In this document: one piece after another, positions 22,617 through 33,141 of the stretch | Layout of the letters: each line of letters opens with the position of its first letter | How positions within the stretch are numbered: position 1 is the stretch's first letter | Assembly (NCBI GenBank): GCA_014825775.1 | Contig: MVAQ01000146.1 | Coordinates: 1-53,191 of the forward strand | Length of the DNA: 53,191 bases | Direction: 5' to 3' | Origin: Krasilnikovozyma curviuscula | Lineage: Eukaryota > Basidiomycota > Tremellomycetes > Cystofilobasidiales > Mrakiaceae | Made by a program: the position numbers and the translations under genes | Notes under the pieces: generated by a model | Seen by the model: only the letters and a program-made list of their open reading frames with translations | Told to the model about the DNA's origin: nothing | Database searches by the model: none

Positions 22617-23722
22617 TGGTGGGTTCCTTCAGCGTCGAAGGTCAAAGAAGCTCTTGGCTGTCTATTGCTGTTTGGATGAGAGCCTTGCCGCGTCGTCGTA
22701 CGACGCGGATCCTCTGACAGACGAAACGTACGAGAATGACATTAGATTCAAAACAATCACCAAAGTGATGTACCAAGGCTGCTGAGGACAGCGACTTGCG
22801 TTCTCTTTGAAGTATGTCAAGAGTATTCGCCTCTGAAATCGAGGTGATCGCTGCGGAGGAACACATCATTCGGGGGACATGTGCAGAGATGGCAGGTAGC
22901 ACTAATCCGCGACTGGGCAGCTGCTAGCTTGATTCTGCCATGAGGGCACGAAAGAGTTCAGAAATCTCCATTCACGAGGAATGCTTTTGTTTTTGTTTTC
23001 ACGACCAGTGTAACTTAGTGAAATGGGAACGCATTCGTCCAGCAGATGCTTTTGCAGGCCGACAAGGTCTTCAACTCCCTTTACATCCTGATGCCAGACC
23101 TATGAGAGGTACTTCTGAGTCTTGAACCCCGTTTTAGTTAGTTAGAAAGATGCAACTTTGGCGTACTTGCGATGCTCGAGCCCCCCGTGGAACAGCTGCG
23201 ACGGCGACGAAAGATTAGATATCGTCGGAGTATTGAAATTTTTTTCTTACTGGAACTCTAATCCAGCTGAAATGACCTTAATCAGTAATTAACCTCCAGC
23301 CTTCCTTCCTGTTTGTTTTTGTTTTTGTTGGGCGAGCAGGTTTCAGAGTTTGCTGGGTGTGACGCAGGGAGCGGCCGGCCTGTCTCAGGTCAATTTAGAG
23401 GGCCTGATAGTTGCCATTTGCAGATTGGTCACCTTTTCTCCCGCAGGATCCCAGCTGCTTGTTCTTGCCCCCACCTTCACCAGGACAAAGTAGAGAAAAT
23501 TGTATTCAACATTAGAAGAAGGCTCTAAGTTTCGAAGAAATCGATCCAGTCGTTCGTTCAGGTGAGTATCTTGTTTTCCTCGCCCTGCCGCCGCCGTCAA
23601 TACAGACACCGGGCGCTCACTGTTCCTTTGTCATACACCGCACAAATGCATTGCCCTACCAGCTACGAAGTCCTCGCCCTACTCCTCAGGCTTCATACCG
23701 AAATTCTCTCTGGCCCTGGCAG
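22617..23722. other. 1.1-kb region between divergent ERG27 and peroxiredoxin-like genes
   Basis: No supported gene. It is likely a shared promoter region with leaders. A donor-like GTGAGT at 23562 with acceptors at about 23662 or 23689 may mark a leader intron of the downstream gene, which would move its true first exon upstream. I looked for a sterol-response element close to ATCACNCCAC and saw no convincing match. Confidence 0.4.
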
Positions 23723-26298
23723 ATGACTGCAGTCAAGCCTAATAGCCAGTACTTGGGCAACATAACCGACCTGCCGATGTTCAAATTTCCACCTCTGGAT
23801 TCCCTCGACATTACCAAGACAACCATGACATCAGACAGCGATATACAGAGTGGCAGGAGGACCCCATCCCCCATCCGTATCATCTCCAACACCGTCGTTT
23901 CGCTAGATTCAGAGCCGCTTTCGCCAACGTCAATAACGCCTGATCCTCGTCATCGAAGGGACTCAACGAGGAAAGCACCCCCAATCCTCTCTAGATCGCT
24001 CGAAGATCTATCTTTAGAACAGCCCATGCCCAACAGAATGTCTACTTCATCCAGAGCTGGCATGGTCGAATCTCCTTCTCCTGCCGAAGGTACCTCTCCG
24101 CTGGACGGTCCAACCAAGCCGCTGCACCAGCTCGAAGTCGACATGCCGCTCACTTCGCCAGAATCAGCAATTTCACAGCAGCTTCACGACAAGGCTTTGC
24201 TAGGCATCAAGTCCAAAGTGGTCCCTCGTTCGAACTACATTCGCAGGTCCCCCATGGCTGCCTCACCTGCCACTTCACCCAATTCAGCACTCGCAAACAC
24301 TGCGCCTATTCCTCAAAGCTCTTCTTTCACTAGAGACTTATCGCCGTCACCGTCGCTTCCAGCGAGAGGAGGCAACAAGCTGTACCAAAAACCTACTCTC
24401 GCCAATTCGTTCCGATCCCACCAAACAAACCCATCATTCGCCTCTTCCGTTAACTCACCGCTCTCCATCCTCACTACCGACTCGCTGGATCCTCCTATGA
24501 CCCGCCTACAGCAAGCCAGGCTTAGAAAGGAGTCGTTGGGCATGCAGCGCGCTGTCTTCCCGCCGCTAAAGCCGCAGCAGCAGCTGCAGTCGCCCAAGTT
24601 TGCTCCTACAGCTTGGGACGTCAGTGATGAGCTCAGTATCTTAGAGAGGAGTGAAAACTCGAAGAGTGGAATCAAGGTGAAGGAGTCGAAGGCAGAAAAG
24701 AAGGCGCGGTTGAAGAGGGAAGAGGAAGAGTTTGATCAGACCAGGTGAGTGCTTTGCTGCTATTCCTAATTAAATTAAGTTAACGCGCTAACAACTAATT
24801 CCTTTCTCTTTTTACGTAGACCTCCAACAGCTCGAGATATGTTCGAAGCATCCGTCTGCGAGGTGATCGACGGTAATGGTGAATCTCATCTTTTTGGAGA
24901 TCTCATCCACGGCCAACGTACGGTCGTTGCCTTCATCCGTCACTGGTACTGTCCACTCTGTCAAGGTATGTACATGACCATCTCATTTTGTGACAGCGCA
25001 GCCGTCGTTTTCTTTATGCTCTACCCCAGAACTTAAATTCTAATTAATTAACTTTTACGCTACCGTTTTTTTTTTTTATGGATTGATTACGTCCCTCATC
25101 AGACTTCATGTGGTCTATTGTGCAGGAAGTCGACCCTGATACCCTTCACCGACATGGTGTCAAGCTCATCATCATTGGAAACGGTTCTCCTAATGGTGAG
25201 TTCATCCGATGCTCTTGACAGGTTTTGAACTTTAACCAAGTTCGCCATTTGTCTTCCCTTATAGTTATCCACTCGTACCAAGGCAATATATTCCAATGTC
25301 CCTTCCCGGTTTACTCAGATCCAAGTCTCAGCCTGTACCGTGCGTTGGGAATGACCCGTCAGACAGGCGATGCTGGCAAAGAGGAAGAAAAGGGCGAATA
25401 TGTTAAGCATGGAACGCTCGGTGGTACCGCTCAAGTCGCAAAGAACTTGGGAAAGATGGGCATGAAGGGTGTTACACTTAGCCCTGGTCACTTCACTCAA
25501 TTGGGCGGCGAGTTCGTGCTGGGGCCTGGTTTGTCCGTGCATTACACCTCTCGCATGGTCAGTTGCTTTTGACACCTTTGGTTGATCTCGTTTACTTCAA
25601 GTGTTTCTGATGTCTCGTTTTTACGCATCTAGACTACAACTCGTGCCCATGCTCCTATTACCACCGCCCTCCTCCACGCCGGTGTTTCACAACCTCGATA
25701 TCGACACATGCCATCGGACGTCGCCTCTGAGATCGGCCGTGGCACACCTGTTCAATCCAACACTTGGCAAATCAATCGTGATGCCGAGCTTGCTCGAATG
25801 AGAGTCTGGAGAGCCGAGAGGAGAAAGGGCAAAGTCTTGAGCGTCGTCAATCCCGAGAGCGAGCACTCGACGCCGAAAATCCCAACAGCCGAAGGACGCC
25901 TCGGTGATGACAACGAGGATGAAGATGAAGATGAGGAGGAGGACGGTTTGAGCTACAGGAACCAAGAAGCGGCAGCTCAGTCGCTGTGTGGGACCGTCGA
26001 CTGTGAGATTGTGCCTCATGAACGCAACTCTATCATGATCTCAGCACCCCAATTTTCCGACGCTGAATCTGACGAGGATGAAGATGAACGAGAGTACAGA
26101 CTCTCACCTCACTGGGGATCTGGATCTGAACCTAGAAGTGACGACGACTCTGCTTCCACCATTGACGACGCTGTCGTGAAAGGCTTGGGCTTCCCTGTCC
26201 CTCCTGCCATCTCTGGTGTCCAGGAGAAGACTGGAGAGACAAACCCTTCGATGATCAGGCAATCGGAGGATAGCTCTGCTCCTGTGCATTACGTTTGA
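23723..26298 (+). CDS. Peroxiredoxin-like AhpC/TSA_2 (PRXL2/AAED1-type) protein with long disordered tails
   Basis: Five exons: 23723-24744, 24820-24965, 25103-25195, 25265-25557 and 25633-26298, giving 739 residues. The first 340 residues are Ser/Pro-rich and probably disordered, with many SP/TP sites. The thioredoxin-like domain begins near 341: VVAFIRHWYCPLCQDF carries a C-x-x-C (Cys385, Cys388) at the position of the PRXL2-family active site, followed by VKLIIIGNGSP, FPVYSDPSLSLYRALGM and a Gly-rich HFTQLGGEFVLGPG, the standard order of the AhpC-TSA_2 family. The C-terminal 180 residues are highly acidic. Family members are putative thiol oxidoreductases; the substrate is unknown. The start ATG is the first in the open frame, but a leader intron could add upstream codons. 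Confidence 0.75.
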
Positions 26299-26674
26299 GT
26301 TTGTTGATTTGCGCAATCGCATGTTTTTCGTTGTTTATACTGTTATCGCTCTTGTCTAAGATCTTGATATACCCTATTATAATGTTTTCTGATCGTTGCT
26401 GATACCATAATATTCTGAACCCACGCCATTTTGCAAGCTTTACCTGTGAGAAGTTGTGGTGTGTGGCTCGGCATCTCAGAACATATGCACCGACACTCTA
26501 CTCACGACCTTGAAGCTGGCAAATGCCCATTTTGCTGTGTAGTTTCCTACCGCCTGTTGTAAAGTCTTTCATAAAACATCATTGTTCTCCCTCATTCGCC
26601 ACGACTGAGCGTTCCATTTCCAGACCTGCCAATTTCAAGTAAGGACGCAACCACACCCGCCCCAATTTCAGCAA
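26299..26674. other. Promoter gap before DBP5
   Basis: A 376-base region holding the 3' end of the peroxiredoxin-like transcript and the DBP5 promoter. No other feature is seen. Confidence 0.4.
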
Positions 26675-28823
26675 TGGATTCACGACCCTTGGAAACTACA
26701 GAAGATGGATGGGTGGAATCTCTGCCAGGTGCACCAGCTACTAAGGCAGCAGACTCAGTGAATAGCTTGGCTTCAAGGCTGGGTGGGTTCGCCGTCAGCA
26801 ATGATAGCAAGCCAGCAGCTGATGAAGATAAGAGTGCAGGTTAGTGTATCTTCAAGTCTTGAATAGGATGTCTGCGTTGTGTCGCCATTTGAAGGTCTAA
26901 CAAAAAATGTGTTGCTGGATGGATCAGGTGAAGTGCAACCGGACAACCTGGTCCCAAACTCATACTCCGTGGCTGTGGGTCTATCCAATTACTGAACATG
27001 AATCAAATGAATCTATGTTGAAGTTTTGCTCTACTCTTCTCACCGTCCTGTTGGATCTTAGGTCACGTTAGCGGACCAACAAGCAGATCCAAACTCTCCG
27101 TTATTCTCCGTCAAATCTTTCGAAGAACTTGGTTTGTGAGTTCCAATTTCTCTCTGGGAATTCAGTGAGTCGATTACTGTAAACTGACTGAGATTTGAAA
27201 ATTCTTCTCTAATGCAGGGATCCCAATCTTCTCAAAGGGATATACTCGTTGAAGTTTCAGAAGCCATCTAAGATCCAGGAACGAGCTCTCCCATTGTTGT
27301 TATCTAACCCGTAAGCTATCTATGAATATATTCGTTTGGGAGGTTACCCGATTGCTGAACCATCCATTGCTTACGCGCGCCATGTGATAGGCCTAGAAAT
27401 ATGATTGGACAGTCCCAGTCAGGTACAGGTAAAACGGCAGCTTTCGCATTGACTATGCTGAGTAGAATCGATTGGAACGTCCCAGGAGTTCAGGTTAGTT
27501 CACTACCTATACTTCCGCAAGCATAGAAGCTCACACTGAGCCTCTAATGCCTGCAATTCATATCCAGGCTATCTGTCTTGCACCTTCAAGAGAGCTTGCC
27601 AGACAAATCGGTGATGTTGTAACTCTCATGTCTCAGTTTACCAAGACGGAGACCTTCCTGGCTGTCAAGGATGCATTAGACAGAAACGCTCCACCGGTGA
27701 AGGCTCAAATGGTGGTTGGAACTCCAGGAACAGTCATGGACTTACTTGCTAAACGGAAGATTGATGCTAAAGGTGTTAAGATCTTAGTCTTGGACGAGGC
27801 CGATAACATGTTGGATCAGCAGAGCTTGGGAGAGCAGACGATGAGAGTCAAGAAGTGAGTGCTTGCCGTATCAGTCTTGGTCACCTTCTCCCTTTTAAGA
27901 CTCACTCACACTATCGTTTTTTTCAGCTTGCTTCCTAAATCCATACAACTTGTCCTGTTCTCTGCAACTTTCCCGGATGTCCTACGAACTTTCGCAACCA
28001 AATTTGCTCCAAACGCCAACTCCATCGAACTGAAACAGGAAGAGCTCAGCGTTGATGGAATCAAGCAATTTTACATGGATTGTAGGGATGAGGAACACAA
28101 GTACGATGTGTTGGTTGCAATTTACGGCCTGATGACGGTGGGACAAAGTATCATTTTCACCAAGGTTAGTCGCTTTTTTTCTCCGGCTTGACCTATTGTG
28201 GGAGTTCTCTGACTAATTTTGCTTTCACCCTCCAGCGTAAAGACACTGCGGACCGAATAGCTGCCAAGATGACTGCTTCAGGGCATCAAGTGTCCTCCCT
28301 TCATGGTTCCAAAGATGCGACGGAACGAGACACCACTCTTGACTCTTTCAGAGATGGTAAAACCAAAGTCCTTATCACTACCAACGTCATTGCTAGAGGT
28401 ATCGATATTCAACAAGTCAACATGGTTGTCAACTACGACATGCCGCTCAACGGGAGGGGAGAGGCTGATGCAGAAACTTACCTGCATCGTGTTGGTCAGT
28501 CTTACGCTATTGCTTTGCAAATTCCTTGAACGAAGGTGTTTACAGTCTCCTTCTTTTTATTCGTGGATGATTTGCAGGTCGAACGGGTCGTTTCGGACGA
28601 AAAGGAGTTGCCATCTCTTTCGTACACGACGAAACCAGCTGGAAGGAGATGAATGCGATTGAGACAGCTCTTCAAAGGCCCATCATCAAAGTTGAAACTG
28701 ATGACTTCGATGAGATGGAGGCGGTGAGTTCTCATCTTCCTTTAGTTCGTTTTTCTCAAGACGAAATGTTGATTTCTTTCCGTTCCACTCCTTCAGACAA
28801 TTAAGAAGGCTTTAAAGTCCTAA
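26675..28823 (+). CDS. DBP5: DEAD-box RNA helicase Dbp5 (DDX19), mRNA export
   Basis: Ten exons give 479 residues: 26675-26840, 26928-26974, 27062-27135, 27218-27310, 27391-27493, 27568-27854, 27927-28164, 28236-28494, 28578-28723 and 28797-28823. Motifs in order: the Q-motif region ([11 protein letters not shown]), Walker A SQSGTGKT (135-142), [16 protein letters not shown] (237-240), SAT in [18 protein letters not shown], and [13 protein letters not shown]. The [13 protein letters not shown] insertion and the [18 protein letters not shown] linker are specific to Dbp5/DDX19. Dbp5 works at the cytoplasmic face of the nuclear pore with Gle1 and InsP6, stripping export factors from mRNA. The length matches the yeast protein (482). 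The last exon is only 27 bases. Confidence 0.96.
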
Positions 28824-29129
28824 TGGTCAGGTCGGTCAGAACCGACTGATGTAATTTAGATACATAGATCATTTGTCATTTGGACTGGAGTCTATTTTGT
28901 CTAGTCCAGCGGAGGTGTTTCTTCAGTATCGCATTCACATAGAAAGGGATAAGAACTCATAAATATGGAACACCAGCAAAATCCAACATGTGCAGGGCTG
29001 GTTGTTGCAAGTTTAGCTCATCGTTGATGATGATGTCTTCAGACGCGCGTATCTATTGGTTGCAGCGGCTCGGTACTCACCAAGAATTTCGTGCTCTAAC
29101 TGCCATCCAATCGGTACATACCACGTAGT
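28824..29129. other. Gap before the racemase gene with one GATAAG
   Basis: A 306-base region between DBP5 and the racemase. It holds one GATAAG hexamer at 28948-28953, a possible GATA-factor (nitrogen regulator) site. No other feature is seen. Confidence 0.35.
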
Positions 29130-30074
29130 ATGTCTTCCACCATACTCATCATCAACCCAAACTCGTCAACTTCTGTGACAGAGGGCCTAAAGGAGGCGTT
29201 ATCTGTTATCTGCCCAGCTGGTATCTCCCTGACGTTCTTCACGGGCTCTGAGGCTCTAGGAGCTCCCCCTAGTATCAATGATACCATTGGAGCCATCCAA
29301 AGTGCTAACGCATGCTTCTCCGAACTGAGTCAGCCTGGAGCTTTGAGTGGGATCAAAGGAGTATTAGTCTGCTGCTGTGAGTAAGCTTATGCACGAAAGG
29401 TGTATGGTACGAGGCACTGACTGGTTTCATTTTGTCCTTGCAGTCTCTGACCACCCTCTAGTTCTAATGCTTCAAGAGGCGTTCCCTACTTTACCTGTCT
29501 TGGGGATCTTCCAGGCTTCATTGTTGCACTCGATGGCTCTAACTCACTCGTCGAGCTTCGGCATCCTGACGACAGGTGACGGCGCTTACATCCCAATACT
29601 AAAGCAGGCTGTTCGTACTTTCATGGGAGGTAATTCTGAACGGTACGGGGGTTGCATAACGACAGGTGCACTCTTCTTGCACTACTTCAACGTTTCGCTG
29701 TGCTCAACGCTAACTAATCAATTTGTGATCCTATTCTATAGGTCTAGGAGTTGTAGAATTGAGAGAGGGCGATCCTGCTACTGTAAAGCAGAAGATTGGA
29801 GCAGGGGCTGTGGAATTGGTGAAAGGAATGGGTAGAAAGAGTGTTATTATATTGGGTTGCGCCGGTGAGTACTATCTCATACACTTCCAACTTTCGCAGT
29901 AATAGTACTAAACAGGTACATGTCATTCAAGGAATGGCGGGCATGGAGCATATCATCGTCTCAGCTGTCAAGAACGCTGGTTTGGGTGACGTTGTCGTTG
30001 TCGATGGCGCAAAAGCTGGGATCTCTATCCTTTCGGGTCTTGTACAGCTCCAGTATTTCCCGTCTGCCGTATGA
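29130..30074 (+). CDS. DCG1: Asp/Glu/hydantoin racemase family protein (Dcg1-like)
   Basis: Four exons: 29130-29376, 29444-29665, 29742-29864 and 29932-30074, giving 244 residues, the same size as yeast Dcg1. Features: an N-terminal IINPNSS(T)SVTE typical of the family, the first catalytic-type Cys in VLVCCFSDHP (Cys82), the middle segment GILTTGDGAY, and the second Cys in VIILGCAGM (Cys196). Cofactor-independent racemases of this family use two cysteines to move a proton at a carbon next to nitrogen. In S. cerevisiae DCG1 lies in the allantoin (DAL) cluster and is nitrogen-regulated. Here a FUR-type permease lies one gene downstream on the same strand. The activity (hydantoin, allantoin or amino acid) is inference. 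Confidence 0.85.
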
Positions 30075-30250
30075 TAGATGTCTTCTGTGTTGTATGTGAA
30101 ACCCAACTTTTTTTTTACCGAAAATCACTAGGAGCATGTTGGCAGTACGCGCGCAGCGAGAAGCGAGCATCACAAAGAAATCAGCACAGCAGGGACTGTG
30201 TCGTAAACCCCCATTATCCACTTTTCATCAACTACTCTCTGCCACTCACA

Positions 30251-32192
30251 ATGAACACATTTCGTTCAGGTTTGTATAGAGCTTTCACCCATTCATTTTG
30301 GAATGGAGCTGACTTTGAAATTTAACAATGTTGGTTGATAAAATCCAGTGCGTGACTTCGCAGCTCACATCCCCCAGTCTTTTTCAGTTGTCAATTTCGG
30401 ACGCTCGTCAAAAGAAGGCATATCAAGCTCTAATAGTCGATGGCGGTTACCTCGATCTCACACTGAGGTCACCGTCATTCCAGGTGGTGAAGTGGGAATT
30501 TCAGGGGGTTATAGCAACGAGCTAGGAGGGGTGGGAAACCGAAACGTCAACATGGATCAAAACGTGAGCTGAAAGTAGTCCTGCTCTCATCTCTGTTGGC
30601 TTGTCCTCACCAATTGTTACTCTGCTACAGTCAAGGGTGCCTTGGCGAGACATCATTCTCCATGTTTGCATTGTGAGCCCATATCACCTTCCAGCCCCTG
30701 TGTACCTCCTAATTCTCTAATTACAATTGTTGCTGAATGGATAGTTCTTCTTCACTTTCTTGTCGATATGCTGCTTTGCAGCTGTAGCTTCATTCCAGCA
30801 ACGAAAGCTATCTTTCATCTCAGGGCTAAGCGCGTTCGCGCTCTTTGCTGGTCTATTTTGCCTCATTCTATCGTCAGTGCTCATTCTAATTCCAGTGGCA
30901 TATGATCGGTGAGTTATAATGTCTCTTTGGAGTGTTGAATGCACAGTCTGATTTCTTGTGTCACACTCCCGCCGCCGTCACAAAAGATGGGATCGACTTC
31001 AAAACGCAGCTCTTTTCATGTCCAGCCCTCGGGTCCGGTTCATTCTCGAAGCAACAGGAGTTGGATGGACTTTCATTGCTGCCTTGTCCACAACCGTCTC
31101 AGGTGAGTTGCCTACACCGATTTCGTTTGCAATTTTGGCTCTGACAAGTTTTCTTTTCTTCCTTCCCAGCCTTCACCGAAGCAGGCTGCAAAAACGCGGC
31201 GAACGATCCTCATGCGTCTCTGGGCACCTCCTACAAGAGCGCTCTAGCTAGCTGGTGTCGGACAAAGAAAGCGGGAGGAATCTTCTTCTGGTTGGCATTC
31301 GGTGAGTCACATTGAACTTTTTCAAAATCTCATCAGTGGCCTATTAAATTTATTTATTACTATTTGGGAGTAGTTCCTTGGGCTGTACTGCTGGTTTTCA
31401 CAACTATAGAGTGGAACCGCCAACGAAGAGCCGGAATCAAAGGGTCTGCTAACAAAGACAAGCCATTCTTACCTCCTTCTACTAGTGTCACCGGTCACGA
31501 TGAAGAGGAAGAGGAAGATCATGACGGATTTCACAAAGAAGTTCAAAGCGAAAACATAAACAGTGTACATTCTGCTACCGCTGGGAACCCTTTCACCGAT
31601 TACAGCAGAGAGAGACAGAGTACGGAGATCAGTTCCTATGGTGGATTTGATGGAAGAATTCCGGAAGGATACGGTCAGTTGATCACGTTACGGAAAGACG
31701 ATAGTCGGTTCCTTACTATTTTGCGTCTTTGACAGGCTCACCACAAGGATATCCAAACCCCCCTCCACCTTCTTCAACAACCTATTCTCATCAGGTATAC
31801 AACCCACCTCAACAGTCCTATGTCTCACCACCACCTCCCCAACACCAATCACTACCGCCCCAGCAGTACTATCACCAGCAGCCTCCTCAGACTTACTCCC
31901 ACGTTCCACCCTATCAACCGCCTCAGTACGCTGGTCCTCATGCACCTGTCGTAAGCAGAACGATGCAGATGGCTACTGCAGATCCATGTAAGCTTCATTC
32001 TGTTCCGCATGAGCTGTTGATGACGCTGTTTCGTGACTGATGCGACTCTCTTCGTTCTGTGACGGCGGTCTTACAGTTGGTGGAATCAGATCAGCACTCG
32101 TTTCACCACCACCACAGCAACAGCATCAACCTTCTGTCCAGCTGCATCACCCAATACCCCACGCCATGCCAAAGCCTCCCGGAAGCTACTGA
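30251..32192 (+). CDS. MARVEL-like four-helix membrane protein with Pro/Gln-rich tail
   Basis: Nine exons: 30251-30269, 30349-30563, 30631-30672, 30745-30908, 30987-31102, 31170-31301, 31374-31673, 31736-31987 and 32077-32192, giving 451 residues. About 75 polar N-terminal residues are followed by four hydrophobic spans: HVCIFFFTFLSICCFAAVA, LFAGLFCLILSSVLILIPVA, WTFIAALSTTVSAF and IFFWLAFVPWAVLLVFTTI. The third loop carries paired cysteines (AGCKNAAND ... ASWCRTKKAG), as seen in fungal MARVEL/Nce102-type proteins of the plasma membrane. The cytosolic tail is acidic, then a Pro/Gln/Tyr repeat region (QSYVSPPPPQHQSLPPQQYY). Exons 1 and 3 are small (19 and 42 bases). Function is not known; a membrane-domain organiser is family-level inference. 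Confidence 0.65.
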
Positions 32193-32480
32193 TGAATCGA
32201 CAAACTTCGACGCTTCTCACACCACCCACATGCTTCTTAACGATCTTGCTTCCCTCTGTTATCGCTTTATATCGCATGCCTCTGTTACGGACATTCATTC
32301 AATCTTACACTTACACAAATCATATAAATCACATTGTACTGTACACTGAGCTGCAGCTCGGAGGCAAGCCCTCTGCTCGGTGTGTTCCTCATGTACATAA
32401 ACGTTGAGAGAGTTGGTTCTTTGTCTAAATTACCGTCAGTTAATTCATCACTCAGAGCGAGTTGAGTGGTTATCCTCCGC

Positions 32481-33057
32481 GATAAGAACGCAATCTGCTG
32501 CCGCTTTATTTCTCCCCGTCTTCCCTTGGTACTCTATGCGATTCTTTCAATATTGGTCTACGCCATGATCATGATTTATTCTTGTCGCCTCCTTAGAGCT
32601 GTACTTTCCCTCTGTAACCGCTTCATCCTGCGCTTGAGACATAGCTACACGCTCAATTGAAAATTTGTGCGCTCCTACCTCTCGAATTTGAAACCAGTAT
32701 GATCTTCGGTAGACTCCCATTCTATTGGAAGTGCTTACGAGGCATGATGAACGACCAGGAGCACCAAGAGATGGCTTAAAAATGCAAGCGCACTTATCAA
32801 GGTTTGCAGCGCTAACGTGAGAGCTTATCTGGGGCACCAAGTAATTAATGAATGCTCGCCTCCTCGTTGGATGCTGTAAATGAGCTCTTTTTTACTTCAC
32901 TCAAGAGCTAGAAGTATTCAAAGTCGAAGCTACTATACTGTAGCGTATGGTTCCTACGTGTCTGAGAAAAAAAAAACGACCAAAAGCGCATCACTTCCCG
33001 TCGGCTGCCCAAATATATTTGGCGCTCTTCTACCGCTAGCATGCACCAGTTCTTATC
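32481..33057 (+). promoter_or_regulatory. Cluster of four GATA-factor sites upstream of the permease
   Basis: GATAAG occurs at 32481-32486 on the plus strand and, as CTTATC, at 32793-32798, 32824-32829 and 33052-33057 on the minus strand. About 0.46 exact matches on both strands are expected by chance in 949 bases of uniform composition. GATA zinc-finger regulators of nitrogen-catabolite genes bind HGATAR in fungi, and nucleobase/allantoin permeases are standard targets. Binding here is inferred. Confidence 0.5.
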
Positions 33058-33080
33058 TGCTCCCAGGGCCAGGGCTGGCA

Positions 33081-33088
33081 TATATATA
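33081..33088 (+). promoter_or_regulatory. TATA box of the NCS1 permease gene
   Basis: TATATATA lies about 55-60 bases before the permease ATG at 33142. A clear TATA box suggests an inducible promoter. Confidence 0.5.
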
Positions 33089-33141
33089 CGACACCGAGAG
33101 GATCCTTTCCCTTTCTCAGATCCCCTTCATCATTTCCCAAC

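Larger units (their letters stand above)
32193..33141. other. 949-base upstream region of the NCS1 permease gene
   Basis: No supported gene. It carries four GATAAG hexamers and a TATA box, both listed separately, and fits a regulated promoter for the permease. Confidence 0.5.

Noticed and set aside
22617..23722. Search for a sterol-response element upstream of ERG27
   Set aside because: The nearest string (AATCACCAAAG near 22757) does not match the ATCACNCCAC consensus well enough.
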